NCBI RefSeq assembly: GCF_004123835.1
Contig: NZ_MZMU01000001.1
Span: 62,001-126,000 of the forward strand
Direction of reading: 5' to 3'
DNA: 64,000 nucleotides
Source: Rhizobium leguminosarum
Lineage (GTDB): Bacteria > Pseudomonadota > Alphaproteobacteria > Rhizobiales > Rhizobiaceae
Below the pieces are notes generated by a model that saw only the letters and a list, made by a program, of their open reading frames with translations, ran no database searches and was not told the DNA's origin. Of this stretch, positions 8,031 through 16,847 are shown in pieces. The position numbers were made by a program, and so were the translations under genes. Positions within the stretch are counted from its first letter, which is position 1. The number at the start of each line of letters is the position of its first letter.

Positions 8031-8801
8031 ATGATACGCAACTCCTCGCAAAGCAATATCCTGAGACACACGGTACGATCCGATGCAGAAAAAGCGCGCA
8101 TTTGTGCCGCTAACAATGCAGACTTGTATCAGGCGATGTTCCGTGCCCATGGACTGCCTGATCAGCGAACCAGTGCATTTTGGTCAAGCGATGCGATCGC
8201 ACCCCCATACTATTCCAACATGACGACACTCGACCCGGATGCAACAGAGGAACAGCTGATTGAAATCGGTCGGCTGACAGATCGACTAGGACGGCGACCT
8301 GGTTTCAAAGACGGGTTTTCCAGGTTCGATCTCGTCAACAAAGGGTTCCAGTTGTTGTTTTCCGCATCATGGATTTGGGCTGAACCTCACAGAATTTCAG
8401 CGCGTGCGCCTCAATATTGGGCACGCATTCGCGATGCGGCGGCACTGGATCGCTGGGAAAATTCCTGGAAAGAGTCTGGTAGCCAGACCGATGCCAACGT
8501 CTTCACACCGGCCCTGCTTTCCGATCCCAACATGCATATCTATGGCCGATGGGCCGGCGACGGTATTGATGCAGGCTGCATCGTAAATCGATCACCCGAG
8601 GCTGTAGGAATCTCCAATATCTTTAACTTGACTGGTACGCCGCAGGCCTTCCGGGATGCCATTTCGTTGGCCACTATCGCCTTTTCACCCGATGTGCCGC
8701 TAGTCGGGTATGACAGTGGCGCAGCGCTAAACGAAATGACAAAGCTGGGCTTCAGGTCAGTCGGCAAACTGAGGATTTGGCTATCTGACGACGGTTCCTA
8801 A
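8031..8801 (+). CDS. Hypothetical protein, C-terminal half GNAT-like
   Basis: 256 aa, soluble, no signal peptide. I do not recognise the family firmly. The N-terminal part (NADLYQAMFRAHGLP, FWSSDAIAPPYYSNMTTLDP) looks like an unusual acyltransferase lead-in. The C-terminal part (GRWAGDGIDAGCIVNRS, then VGYDSGAALNEMTKLGFRSVG) resembles the end of GNAT acetyltransferases. The gene sits between a resolvase remnant and a truncated acetyltransferase and is less GC-rich in feel than its neighbours, so it may be acquired cargo. Its stop overlaps the truncated gene on the other strand by 4 bases. Confidence 0.6.
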   Translation: MIRNSSQSNILRHTVRSDAEKARICAANNADLYQAMFRAHGLPDQRTSAFWSSDAIAPPYYSNMTTLDPDATEEQLIEIGRLTDRLGRRPGFKDGFSRFDLVNKGFQLLFSASWIWAEPHRISARAPQYWARIRDAAALDRWENSWKESGSQTDANVFTPALLSDPNMHIYGRWAGDGIDAGCIVNRSPEAVGISNIFNLTGTPQAFRDAISLATIAFSPDVPLVGYDSGAALNEMTKLGFRSVGKLRIWLSDDGS

Positions 8802-8983
8802 GTGTCTTTCTTTATTCGTTCTCCAATAGCGTAGTTTGATGGGAAACCAACGCTACGCCCTCTAAAGTGCTCCGGTGGTGTGCCGTAGCTGTCCCAGATC
8901 TTCAGATAGTGCCCAACCAGGATCTCGTCCTCGCCGGGCGTTGCCATTCGAATATCCATCATGTCGTGATCCGGCTTGGGCAT
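8798..8983 (-). pseudogene. 5' fragment of a GNAT-type acetyltransferase
   Basis: The frame encodes MDIRMATPGEDEILVGHYL and then KIWDSYGTPPEHFRG, typical of the beginning of an acetyltransferase, but runs into a stop after only 61 codons, where such proteins need about 150. The missing 3' part would lie where the hypothetical gene at 8031-8801 now ends. That suggests the acquired segment removed or replaced it. I see no rest of the gene in the window. Confidence 0.5.
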
Positions 8984-9020
8984 GCGAGGGTGCGAAATCG
9001 CGCCTCAGACGAGATGACGT

Positions 9021-9043
9021 CCCCTGCCGCGCCGCGGCAGGGG
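9021..9043 (-). terminator. Strong GC hairpin after the DUF992 gene
   Basis: CCCCTGCCGC and GCGGCAGGGG form a perfect 10-bp stem with a 3-base loop, 18 bases past the stop of the DUF992 gene. No T-run follows on the minus strand, so it may stabilise the mRNA end rather than terminate by itself. Confidence 0.5.
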
Positions 9044-9060
9044 AGGCCAAAAAGGCCATA

Positions 9061-9582
9061 TCAATTCGCTGATGTGAGCGTCATCGAGGCGCTGCCGGCC
9101 GCAACGTTGAGGCCGAGCTGACCGGTCAGGCTGACCGTCTGCAGATGGATGGAACCGGAGGTGCCGCCAACCAGGAGATTGGCGCCGACACCGGCGCCGA
9201 GCGTCGCTTCGGCGGTGGCGCCGACATAGAGGCCGGCGAGCGATCCGCGGTGATAGCCGGCCGTCGGCGCGAACACGGCCCAGATCAGGCGGCTACGCGT
9301 GGTGAAGCCAAGGTCGATGCCGAGCTTTCTCATTTCACCCGTATAACGATCCGAAAGTTCGTTGCCGACGGTCGACTGGAAGATGCAGTCGGCCTCTTTG
9401 GAGGAACCGAGCACGTAACCCGTGCCGCCGCCGATATCGCAGGTGAGGTAACCGATCTTCACGCCATTGCGCAGGTCCGGCTCTTCATATGTCCTGGTGC
9501 CGAGATCGGCGGCATTGACCGCCCCAGCGCCGACAAACGTCAACGATACCGCGGCAAACGCCGTCGCAAGAATTTTGTTCAT
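9061..9582 (-). CDS. DUF992 family exported protein
   Basis: 173 aa with a classical signal peptide (MNKILATAFAAVSLTFVGAG, cleavage likely after VNA-AD). The mature part carries the DUF992 pattern: KIGYLTCDIGGGTGYVLGSS, two cysteines, and a glycine/alanine-rich C-terminus with GLYVGATAEATLGAGVGAN that probably forms beta strands. The family is common in Rhizobiales and of unknown function, with a predicted periplasmic or outer-membrane location. ATG 9582 has GGAGAG upstream. Confidence 0.85.
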   Translation of the reverse strand: MNKILATAFAAVSLTFVGAGAVNAADLGTRTYEEPDLRNGVKIGYLTCDIGGGTGYVLGSSKEADCIFQSTVGNELSDRYTGEMRKLGIDLGFTTRSRLIWAVFAPTAGYHRGSLAGLYVGATAEATLGAGVGANLLVGGTSGSIHLQTVSLTGQLGLNVAAGSASMTLTSAN

Positions 9583-10171
9583 AAGTCTCTCCTTCTCAAA
9601 TCGTGACGGGAGCATACCCGGCTACTCGCCACCAGATTCGGCAACAGATAACGGACGGAACCGCAAAACGATCCCGAACCGGCATCATTTACGCATCGCA
9701 TGTCAAAGCGCCTGGGAGGGCGCAAGCGACAAACACGCTTACGGTTCAGCTCCCATTGGGACATTTCGAAGGCACATTTTCGCGTCATCCGGTTATTTCA
9801 CGATGTTGTCAGGGATGGTTGCTGGAAAGGCACGATCCCGATTGCCGTTAACTCTCAACGAGCGGCATCATGCAAATCGCAGGCGCCCTATTTGGATAGG
9901 CGATCGATGATCGCGCAGGTTGCCATGCCGTATAGATAGCTGTACTGTTTGAAGATACTCTCCATGCCACACTGCAACTGGAGAGGAAACGGCATGATTG
10001 CTTGGCATTGCCGCAGAATTTCCGTTTGCTTTCCGGAATTCTGCTTCTGTTCGAACAGAAACTAAGTCTGAATTTGAGAAATATAATCAGGCGATATTTT
10101 CGCGGGGGCCGGACAATCGTACGCCCGCCGATCTCTATTGGAGATAACGGGTAATTTATCGGGAGGGAAAG
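9583..10171. other. Intergenic stretch without a convincing gene
   Basis: About 590 bases between divergent DUF992 and lipoprotein genes. Short open frames exist on both strands but none has a good ribosome site or recognisable protein. The notable content is a pair of adjacent palindromes at 10013-10060, listed separately. Confidence 0.6.
10013..10060. repeat. Two adjacent palindromes
   Basis: The first is GCAGAATT ... AATTCTGC (10013-10020 and 10037-10044, 16-base loop containing TTTCCGG). It is followed directly by the perfect 16-bp palindrome TTCTGTTCGAACAGAA (10045-10060). The site lies 112 bases upstream of the lipoprotein gene. It could be an operator or a relic of a terminator. Confidence 0.6.
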
Positions 10172-10420
10172 ATGCGCATACGCAGGACAAACATCATACT
10201 GGCGGGATGCCTTGCCGTCTCCGCCTGCCAGTCCGGTCCGCCGTCGCAGGCCGTCTCGGATCGTAATTCCGAATTCGGCTGCATCGCGGGAACCGTCGGC
10301 GGCGCGATTGTCGGTGGCTTGATCGGCAGCACGATCGGCGCCGGAACCGGGCAGGTGCTCGCTGTCGGCGCCGGCATCGGCGGCGGCGGTTACGTCGGCA
10401 ACCGTCTGGCTTGCCGCTAA
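10172..10420 (+). CDS. Small glycine-zipper lipoprotein
   Basis: 82 aa. The N-terminus is a lipoprotein signal with lipobox LAVSAC (Cys about residue 19). The mature part is a glycine-zipper: GTVGGAIVGGLIGSTIGAG and GAGIGGGGYVGN, as in 17-kDa surface antigen / YMGG-type proteins. It is probably anchored in the outer membrane or inserted as a helix pair. The EF-hand gene follows after 20 bases, so the two may form a small envelope operon. Confidence 0.75.
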   Translation: MRIRRTNIILAGCLAVSACQSGPPSQAVSDRNSEFGCIAGTVGGAIVGGLIGSTIGAGTGQVLAVGAGIGGGGYVGNRLACR

Positions 10421-10440
10421 TTGGGGAGGGATATCAAGCG

Positions 10441-10800
10441 ATGAAGACCTTGGCTTTGGTGACCACATTCATACTGTGCCAATGCGTTGGAGCAGTGGCG
10501 CAACAACCGCAACAGCCCGGATCGATGTATCAGGGCCAGATGGATCGGCTTGACGCAAATACCAGCAAGACCGTCGACCGTTCGGAATACGAGACCTTCA
10601 TGGGCACGGCTTTCGGAAGTCTCGACAAGAACAAGGACGGCAGCCTGCAGTCCGACGAGACGGTGCAGATCCTGACGGTCGAGCAATTCACTTTGACCGA
10701 CGCGAACCACAATGGCCGCATCAGCCGAAGCGAATTCATGCAGCGTGTGATGGCGGATTTCGCGACAGCCGACCACGACAGGGACGGAAACCTTCAGTGA
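10441..10800 (+). CDS. Exported EF-hand calcium-binding protein
   Basis: 119 aa with an N-terminal signal peptide (MKTLALVTTFILCQCVGAVAQ). Four EF-hand-like loops follow: DANTSKTVDRSEY, DKNKDGSLQSDE, DANHNGRISRSE and a terminal DHDRDGNLQ. The first loop is poor and the last lacks its final acidic position, so two are likely functional. ATG 10441 follows GGGAGGG by a few bases. Predicted periplasmic Ca2+ binding; the role is unknown. Confidence 0.8.
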   Translation: MKTLALVTTFILCQCVGAVAQQPQQPGSMYQGQMDRLDANTSKTVDRSEYETFMGTAFGSLDKNKDGSLQSDETVQILTVEQFTLTDANHNGRISRSEFMQRVMADFATADHDRDGNLQ

Positions 10801-10831
10801 TGGAGACGTCAAACCGACTGTAGAAATAAAG

Positions 10832-10863
10832 AAAAACCCGGCAATGTGTTTCGCCGGGTTTTT
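10832..10863 (+). terminator. Rho-independent terminator
   Basis: AAAAACCCGGC and GCCGGGTTTTT form an 11-bp stem with a 10-base loop. It ends the EF-hand gene and, being flanked by A- and T-runs, could also serve the DUF1328 gene arriving from the other side. Confidence 0.9.
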
Positions 10864-10882
10864 ATACTTTAATCTGTCCGCG

Positions 10883-11047
10883 TTATACTTTTCGCATCAG
10901 TCGCATGACGAGCGATACGACGAACAGCACCAGGAAAATGAAGAACAGAACCTGGGCAATGGAAGCTGAAGCCCCTGCGATGCCGCCAAATCCGAGGACG
11001 CCGGCAATCAAGGCCACGACGAGAAACACCAGAGCGTAATAAAGCAT
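10883..11047 (-). CDS. DUF1328 small membrane protein
   Basis: 54 aa, two hydrophobic helices: [20 protein letters not shown], a glycine/alanine turn, then [17 protein letters not shown] with the basic end RLMRKV. This is the typical length and pattern of DUF1328 (YtjA-like) inner-membrane proteins, often linked to envelope or general stress. ATG 11047 has AAGGAG seven bases upstream. Function unknown. Confidence 0.85.
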   Translation of the reverse strand: MLYYALVFLVVALIAGVLGFGGIAGASASIAQVLFFIFLVLFVVSLVMRLMRKV

Positions 11048-11146
11048 CGCAATCTCCTTTTACGTTGCTGCGGAGATAACGGAGGCCGCCCCATTTGGTT
11101 CCCGTCCGTCTCACGGCCGGGACATGCAACGGGGCATCGGCTCCAT

Positions 11147-11674
11147 TCAGCCGAAGTGAAAGACGCCGCTGTACATCCGGTCGCCTTCATTCGGTTCGGG
11201 AGGCTCGGCCGCATCGAGATAGGCCTTGAGCGGCCCGGTCAGGACGAACCAGATACTGGCTCCCAGCATGAAACAGGCTCCCACCGGATCGTCGATGGGG
11301 GCGATGAGCGGAAGGCTGGCCGATGCGAAGAGGACGATGATCCGCACCGACCACTCAGCCTCACGTTTGGCGATGGCGCGCGCTCTCAGCGACTTGTACT
11401 CCCGGGCGCCGTAACCGGCTCCCCTCGCCTTTGCCACCGAAAGCAGTTTTCGCGCGGACGGCAGCGCCAGCATGACCAGCGCGGCAACACTGAGCGCCAA
11501 ACTCTTGCCGGCCATGACCTGCCCGCTTGCGATCAGGAGAAAGGAGAGCACAACGAGATTCCAAGTCGGCTCCAGCAGCTCCGGCGGTTGCCGCGTGCGG
11601 AGATGCCAACTCCGCAACAAACCCGCCGCGCCGTGCAGTAGCGGCTGATCGATATAACGATTGATCCAGTCCAT
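11147..11674 (-). CDS. Hypothetical inner-membrane protein
   Basis: About 175 aa from ATG 11674 (MDWINRYIDQ); the frame is open further to 11770, so the start is uncertain. Four likely helices: LVVLSFLLIASGQVMAG, LALSVAALVMLAL, IIVLFASASLPLIA and ACFMLGASIWFVLTGP, separated by a basic cytoplasmic loop with SLRARAIAKREAEW. I do not recognise a named family. It may be co-transcribed with DUF1328, which starts 99 bases further on. Confidence 0.65.
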   Translation of the reverse strand: MDWINRYIDQPLLHGAAGLLRSWHLRTRQPPELLEPTWNLVVLSFLLIASGQVMAGKSLALSVAALVMLALPSARKLLSVAKARGAGYGAREYKSLRARAIAKREAEWSVRIIVLFASASLPLIAPIDDPVGACFMLGASIWFVLTGPLKAYLDAAEPPEPNEGDRMYSGVFHFG

Positions 11675-11871
11675 GCCGATGCGCCCGTCCCCGATTGCAT
11701 GAAGAGGCCTCCGAACACCACGGAATTTGGTCATCATCGTGGCAATAGCCGCCGAATCCGTTCTTCGCACAGATGAAGTGGCTTGCAGAGACGCGTCGGG
11801 GCCGAAGACGCGGACCCGCTCGTGTCACGCCCCCTAAATTTCAAGGCAGCCTCAGAGCGCGCGACAGCCTC

Positions 11872-12264
11872 CTAGCGCAATTCTTGCGCAACTTCCCAGA
11901 CATGGCCCGACGGATCCGCAAAGGCCGCGGTGCGGCGACCCCATGGACGATCGATCGGACCATTGAGCAGCGTGATCCCGAGTTTGCGCAGTTCTGCACA
12001 AACCGCATCGACGTCATCGACCTTGATCGTCAGCAGCACGCGTGCGCCCGAACCGGGCGCTGACACTGCGACCGGCTCGACCAGCTGAGGCGCCTGCGCT
12101 GCATCGAGCAGGTTGATCATCGTTCCCGAGAATTTCAGGACCGCTGATACCGCGTCCTGATAGACGACGTCCGGCGCAAAGACCTTTCGGTAGAACGCTT
12201 TGGCCTCGTCGATATCATCGACGAACAGGGTGACGACCTCGATCCGATCCAACAGCATGGGCAT
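11872..12264 (-). CDS. VOC-superfamily (glyoxalase-like) protein
   Basis: 130 aa, one pair of beta-alpha-beta-beta-beta modules. The N-terminal module has VVTLFVDDIDEAKAFYRKVF and the C-terminal one ends AAFADPSGHVWEVAQEL, the usual VOC finish with its metal-ligand Glu. Members include glyoxalases, dioxygenases and resistance proteins; the substrate cannot be told. ATG 12264 has GGAGG at the right distance. Confidence 0.8.
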   Translation of the reverse strand: MPMLLDRIEVVTLFVDDIDEAKAFYRKVFAPDVVYQDAVSAVLKFSGTMINLLDAAQAPQLVEPVAVSAPGSGARVLLTIKVDDVDAVCAELRKLGITLLNGPIDRPWGRRTAAFADPSGHVWEVAQELR

Positions 12265-12365
12265 ATTCTCCTCCGTTGCTTCGACCCGTCAACCGATATC
12301 GCTGGCCGACTCTCCACTGGTCGCTTCGACGCTGACGGTTTCGACATGCCGCGCAAAAGTAATCG

Positions 12366-13988
12366 TCAGCTGCGCAGGCCGGGCGCCTCCTGGCCGGTGC
12401 GCGCCACATATTCGGTATAGCCGCCGCCATATTGATGGATGCCCTCGGGCGTCAGCTCCAGCACCCGGTTGGAGAGTGCGGCGAGGAAATGCCGGTCGTG
12501 CGAAACGAACAGCATCGTGCCCTCATATTGCGACAGCGCCTTGATCAGCATTTCCTTCGTGTCGAGGTCGAGATGGTTCGTCGGTTCGTCGAGCACGAGC
12601 AGGTTCGGCGGATCGAACAGCATCATTGCCATGACCAGCCGCGCCTTCTCACCGCCTGACAGCACCCGGCACCGCTTCTCGATATCGTCACCGGAGAAGC
12701 CGAAACATCCGGCCAACGCACGCAAAGGCCCCTGCCCTGCCTGGGGAAAACGGTGCTCCAACGATTGGAAGACGGTGTGCTCGCCGTCGAGAATATCCAT
12801 GGCGTGCTGGGCGAAATAGCCCATCTTGACGCTGGCGCCGAGAGCGACGCTGCCTTCGTCAGGCTCGGCGGTGCCCGTCACCAGTTTCAACAGCGTCGAT
12901 TTGCCGGCGCCGTTGATACCCATGATGCACCAGCGTTCCCGGCGCCGCACCATGAAATCCAGCCCTTCATAGATGCTTCGATTGCCGTATTTCTTGTGAA
13001 CGTTCTTCAGGCTGACCACGTCCTCGCCGGAACGCGGCGCCGGCTCGAAGTCGAAGGAAACCGCCTGACGGCGCTTGGGCGGCTCCACCCGGTCGATCTT
13101 CTCCAGCTTCTTGACGCGGCTCTGCACCTGCGAGGCATGTGAGGCGCGCGCCTTGAAACGCTCGATGAACTTGATTTCCTTGGCGAGCATCGCCTGCTGG
13201 CGCTCGAACTGGGCCTGCTGCTGTTTCTCGTTCTGCGCCCGCTGCTGCTCGTAGAATTCATAGTCGCCGGAATAGGTCGTCAACGTGCCACCGTCGATCT
13301 CGATGATCTTGGTGACGATGCGGTTCATGAACTCGCGGTCGTGCGAGGTCATCAGCAGCGCGCCCTCATAACCCTTCAAGAACTCCTCCAGCCAGATCAG
13401 GCTTTCGAGATCCAGATGGTTGCTCGGCTCGTCGAGCAGCATGACATCCGGGCGCATGAGCAGGATGCGGGCAAGCGCCACGCGCATCTTCCAGCCGCCC
13501 GACAGTGCACCGACATCGCCATTCATCATCTCCTGGCTGAAGCTCAGGCCCGCGAGCACTTCGCGCGCCCGTCCTTCGAGCGCGTAACCGTCCAGCTCCT
13601 CGTAGCGCGCCTGCACCTCGCCATAGCGCTCTATGATCTTGTCCATGTCATCGGCTTGCTCGGGATCGGCCATGGCGCCTTCGAGCTCGCGCAATTCCGC
13701 AGCTACGATGCTGACCGGCCCGGCGCCGTTCATCACCTCGGCAACCGCGCTGTGGCCGGCCATCTCGCCGACGTCCTGATTGAAATAACCGATGGTGACG
13801 CCCTTCTCGCAGGAGACCTGGCCTTCATCGGGCTGCTCCTCGCCATTGATCATCCGGAAGATCGTCGTCTTACCGGCACCGTTCGGGCCGACGAGACCGA
13901 TCTTCTCACCTCTGTTGAGCGCTGCGGACGCCTCGATGAAGAGGATGCGGTGGCTGAGCTGCTTACTGATATTTTCGATACGGATCAT
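12366..13988 (-). CDS. ABC-F family ATPase (ribosome-associated)
   Basis: 540 aa with two ABC domains and no membrane part. Domain 1: Walker A GPNGAGKTT (about 35-43), signature LSGGWKMRVALAR and Walker B VMLLDEPSNHLD. The basic linker (about residues 245-300, rich in Q, E, K, R) is the P-site tRNA interaction motif of this family. Domain 2: [21 protein letters not shown] and LVLDEPTNHLD. ABC-F proteins act on the ribosome in translation or antibiotic protection. This resembles the general housekeeping type of alphaproteobacteria rather than a known resistance factor. Confidence 0.88.
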   Translation of the reverse strand: MIRIENISKQLSHRILFIEASAALNRGEKIGLVGPNGAGKTTIFRMINGEEQPDEGQVSCEKGVTIGYFNQDVGEMAGHSAVAEVMNGAGPVSIVAAELRELEGAMADPEQADDMDKIIERYGEVQARYEELDGYALEGRAREVLAGLSFSQEMMNGDVGALSGGWKMRVALARILLMRPDVMLLDEPSNHLDLESLIWLEEFLKGYEGALLMTSHDREFMNRIVTKIIEIDGGTLTTYSGDYEFYEQQRAQNEKQQQAQFERQQAMLAKEIKFIERFKARASHASQVQSRVKKLEKIDRVEPPKRRQAVSFDFEPAPRSGEDVVSLKNVHKKYGNRSIYEGLDFMVRRRERWCIMGINGAGKSTLLKLVTGTAEPDEGSVALGASVKMGYFAQHAMDILDGEHTVFQSLEHRFPQAGQGPLRALAGCFGFSGDDIEKRCRVLSGGEKARLVMAMMLFDPPNLLVLDEPTNHLDLDTKEMLIKALSQYEGTMLFVSHDRHFLAALSNRVLELTPEGIHQYGGGYTEYVARTGQEAPGLRS

Positions 13989-14079
13989 GGTTTGCGAGGC
14001 GCCTGGAGAAGGAGATTTTGGCGCGCTTATGCCATGCGGGGAAACCGCAGGATAGCCCTGTTCCCACCCTCTCGATCAA

Positions 14080-14150
14080 GAGTATCATGCCGAAAGGCGC
14101 GAGCGGTTTTCGAACGACATCATGCTCACCTTCTTTAATTTGGAACAGGA
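14080..14150. repeat. Palindromic intergenic element, copy 1 (RIME-like)
   Basis: The sequence GAGTATCATGCCGAAAGG ... GAACGACATCATGCTC forms an imperfect hairpin and is followed by GGAACAGGATT. The same order of words occurs at 41607-41680. Such short palindromic elements are scattered between genes in Rhizobium genomes. This copy lies upstream of the gene at 14192. Confidence 0.6.
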
Positions 14151-14191
14151 TTGGATAATATCGCGGCTCACGCCAACGGAGACCTGTGCCA

Positions 14192-14521
14192 ATGAGCGTT
14201 CGTCCGCCACAGTCCTTCAGACAATCCGAGCAGGATAGAAACGGCTTCAACGTCCTCGAATACGAGCTGATGTCGGAACGAGCCGATTCTCTCGGACGTC
14301 ACGGGCTGAAGGTGGAGGCGGCGCTTGCCGCTCTGACGGCATGGACTCCCGACCGCCAAAGCGCCGAAGACCGCGAGAAGCTTCTCAACGAAGCGTCCGA
14401 TGCCGTCTGGGCGTTCTTCATCCAGCGTGAGATCTGCGGCTTGCGGAACAACCGCGACGCCATTCAGCGCTACGGCATTCCGAACGAAGTGATCGCGAGA
14501 TTGGGCGCAATGCGGAAATAA
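14192..14521 (+). CDS. Small conserved hypothetical protein (tentatively DUF6665)
   Basis: 109 aa, soluble and charged, probably all helical. Conserved-looking stretch: NVLEYELMSERADSLGRHG, followed by KVEAALAAL and DAVWAFFIQREICGLRNN. I associate this pattern with a small Rhizobiales family of unknown function but cannot confirm it. ATG 14192 is chosen with GGAG ten bases upstream; a GTG six bases earlier is possible. Confidence 0.65.
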   Translation: MSVRPPQSFRQSEQDRNGFNVLEYELMSERADSLGRHGLKVEAALAALTAWTPDRQSAEDREKLLNEASDAVWAFFIQREICGLRNNRDAIQRYGIPNEVIARLGAMRK

Positions 14522-14625
14522 CGAGGGCGATGGCTGATGTGGCCGCCGGCACGCCCTCTATTGGGTGGAAATCCCCGGTTCGGAACGATATGGCTTGCTG
14601 CCGAACCAATGCGAAAGGAAACGCG

Positions 14626-15495
14626 ATGCCAATCTCCATCCGGATCGGGAACCAGGATCTCACCGTCGATGTCTCCTCCCTCGGCGCCGAGATGCAGGCG
14701 CTCACGTCAAGTGAAGGACGCTCTTGGTTATGGACCGGCGACGCAGCCTTCTGGGCCGGGCGGTCGCCGATCCTGTTTCCGATTGTCGGCAAGGCGCCGG
14801 ATGACAAGATAGCGATCGACGGCACGGTCTATCCGATGGCCCAGCATGGCTTTGCCCGCCGCAGCGAATTCGTGCTTGCGGCCTCCACTGAGACGATGTG
14901 CCGGTTCGAACTGGCCGCCTCGGATGCGACGCGAGCGGTCTATCCTTTCGATTTTCAGCTGGCCGTGGTGCATGCGGTCGAAGGCCGCACGTTGACTGTC
15001 ACGGCCGAGGTTACCAATCGCGACCAGAAGGCGATGCCGTTCGGCCTCGGATTCCATTCGGCCTTCGTCTGGCCATTGCCAGATGCTTCCGGGCGCGACC
15101 ATGTCGTGACGCTCGACAATGAAGGCGAGCCGGGTCTTGTGCGGCTGGAAGGCGGTCTCATTAACCCCGCGGCCCTGCCCTCGCCGTTCGATGCCGGCCG
15201 GCTGGTGCTCGATCACGCAATGTTCGAGCAGGATGCGATGATTTTCCCTGATGGTGCGGGCGACGGCTTGAGTTACGGCGCCGAAGGCGGGCCGACCATG
15301 CAATTCCATTTCGAAAACCTGCCCAATCTTGCGCTGTGGACCAAACCGGGTGCCCCCTTCCTCTGCATCGAGCCCTGGCATGGAACGGCCGTGGAAGCTG
15401 GAGGTTCGAGCGAGCTGTCCGAGAGGCCTTCCACGACGATCCTTGCACCCGGGGCGGCGGCCAGCTTCGCCTTTACCGTCGAGATTCCGCAATAG
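14626..15495 (+). CDS. Aldose 1-epimerase family protein (LacX-like)
   Basis: 289 aa, galactose-mutarotase fold. It should interconvert anomers of an aldose or sugar phosphate in the cytoplasm. The start region VDVSSLGAEMQALTSSEG, the sequence FPIVGKAPDD, the catalytic-type histidine in MAQHGFARRSEF, GLGFHSAF, and the end CIEPWHGT match the LacX-type subfamily. ATG 14626 follows AAAGGAAACGCG. It converges on uxuA, so a link to hexuronate use is possible but unproven. Confidence 0.85.
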   Translation: MPISIRIGNQDLTVDVSSLGAEMQALTSSEGRSWLWTGDAAFWAGRSPILFPIVGKAPDDKIAIDGTVYPMAQHGFARRSEFVLAASTETMCRFELAASDATRAVYPFDFQLAVVHAVEGRTLTVTAEVTNRDQKAMPFGLGFHSAFVWPLPDASGRDHVVTLDNEGEPGLVRLEGGLINPAALPSPFDAGRLVLDHAMFEQDAMIFPDGAGDGLSYGAEGGPTMQFHFENLPNLALWTKPGAPFLCIEPWHGTAVEAGGSSELSERPSTTILAPGAAASFAFTVEIPQ

Positions 15496-15614
15496 ATTGC
15501 AATCCTCCTTCGCAGAAGCCGACCTGGGAAGATTGGGCGTCCACTTCGGGATCAGTTCGCAAGAAGATGGGCTTTACTGGCTTGGTTCTTCTGGCGCCGC
15601 GACCGGGGACACCC

Positions 15615-16802
15615 TCAGTTCGGCGGAGCGCCCAGCGCATGCAGGATGCCGCGCAGTTCAGCGAGGCCGCGCATGCGGCCGATGGCCGGGTAGCCTGGTG
15701 TGACGACCTTGTCGAGGTCGTCGAGCATGCGATGGCCATGGTCCGATCGGAACACGATGGTGTCTTCGGGACTGCGGCGGCGGTCTTCCGCGACCAGTTC
15801 GCTGAGAACCGCGACCATGTCGACGTCGCCTTCCAGATGCGCGCTTTCATGGAATGTCCGGCCGTCACCCTCGCGCGTCGTGGCGCGCAGATGGGCGAAG
15901 TGGATGCGCGAGGCGAAGCGTCGGGCGATCGCCGGGAGATCGTTTTCGGCGCGCACGCCGAGGCTGCCGGTGCAGTAACACATGCCGTTCGCTGCCGACG
16001 GCACTGCATCGAAGAGAGCGGCATAATCGTCCGCCGTGGAGGCGATGCGCGGCAGGCCGAACAGCGAACGCGGCGGATCGTCGGGATGCAGCGTCAGCTT
16101 GACGCCGCGCGCTTCGGCCGCCGGCGTCACCGCCTCCAGGAATTCGATCAGGTGCCGGCGCAGTCTTGCGGCATCGATGCCACTATAGGCGACGAGCTTT
16201 TCGCGGAAGGCCGGAATGGTCAGAGGTTCGGTGGTCGACCCCGGCAGAGCCGAGGTGATGATGCGGGTGATATCGGCGATCTCGTTGTCCGTCATCGCTT
16301 CGAAGACGATACGCGCCCGTTCGCGGTCTTCGCTAGAATAGTGCTGCGCCGCATCCGGTCGTTCCAGGATGAAGAGATCGAAAGCTGCAAAACGCTCGTG
16401 ATCGAAGCGCATGGCGGTGGCGCCGGTCGGTGTCACGAAATCGAGTTCGGTGCGGGTCCAGTCCACCACCGGCATGAAGTTATAGCAGACGATTGGAATA
16501 CCGCAGGCGGCGACCGCTTCGAGGCTGGCGATCCACGACTCGATTTCGACCTTCGCCTCCCCGCCCTTGCGCTTGACGGCGTCGGGGATCGGGATGCTCT
16601 CAACGACCGACCAGACGAGCGGCGAGCGGTCGCCGGGCGTCGTCTCGATCAGAGCCTGGCGTTCGCGCACTTCCTTTTCTGTCCAGGCCCTGCCGATCGG
16701 CACCTGATGCAGCGAAGAGACGATATTCGTCGCGCCCGTCTGGCGGACATCATCCAGCGTCACCGGCGCTTCCGGTCCGAACCATCTCCAACCCTGTCGC
16801 AT
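15615..16802 (-). CDS. uxuA: Mannonate dehydratase
   Basis: 395 aa TIM-barrel enzyme that dehydrates D-mannonate to 2-keto-3-deoxygluconate in glucuronate breakdown. Family features: MRQGWRWFGPEAPVTLDDVR at the start, IPIVCYNFMPVVDWTRT, the metal-ligand region LTLHPDDPP, GMCYCTGSLG, and the end VFRSDHGHRMLDDL. Length is normal. It lies 45 bases after the GntR regulator on the same strand and the pair probably forms one operon controlled by that regulator. GGAAGG precedes ATG 16802. Confidence 0.93.
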   Translation of the reverse strand: MRQGWRWFGPEAPVTLDDVRQTGATNIVSSLHQVPIGRAWTEKEVRERQALIETTPGDRSPLVWSVVESIPIPDAVKRKGGEAKVEIESWIASLEAVAACGIPIVCYNFMPVVDWTRTELDFVTPTGATAMRFDHERFAAFDLFILERPDAAQHYSSEDRERARIVFEAMTDNEIADITRIITSALPGSTTEPLTIPAFREKLVAYSGIDAARLRRHLIEFLEAVTPAAEARGVKLTLHPDDPPRSLFGLPRIASTADDYAALFDAVPSAANGMCYCTGSLGVRAENDLPAIARRFASRIHFAHLRATTREGDGRTFHESAHLEGDVDMVAVLSELVAEDRRRSPEDTIVFRSDHGHRMLDDLDKVVTPGYPAIGRMRGLAELRGILHALGAPPN

Positions 16803-16847
16803 CCGTCTTCCTTCCCTCTCGCTTTTTCGTTTCGTGTTGGCCTGCCG

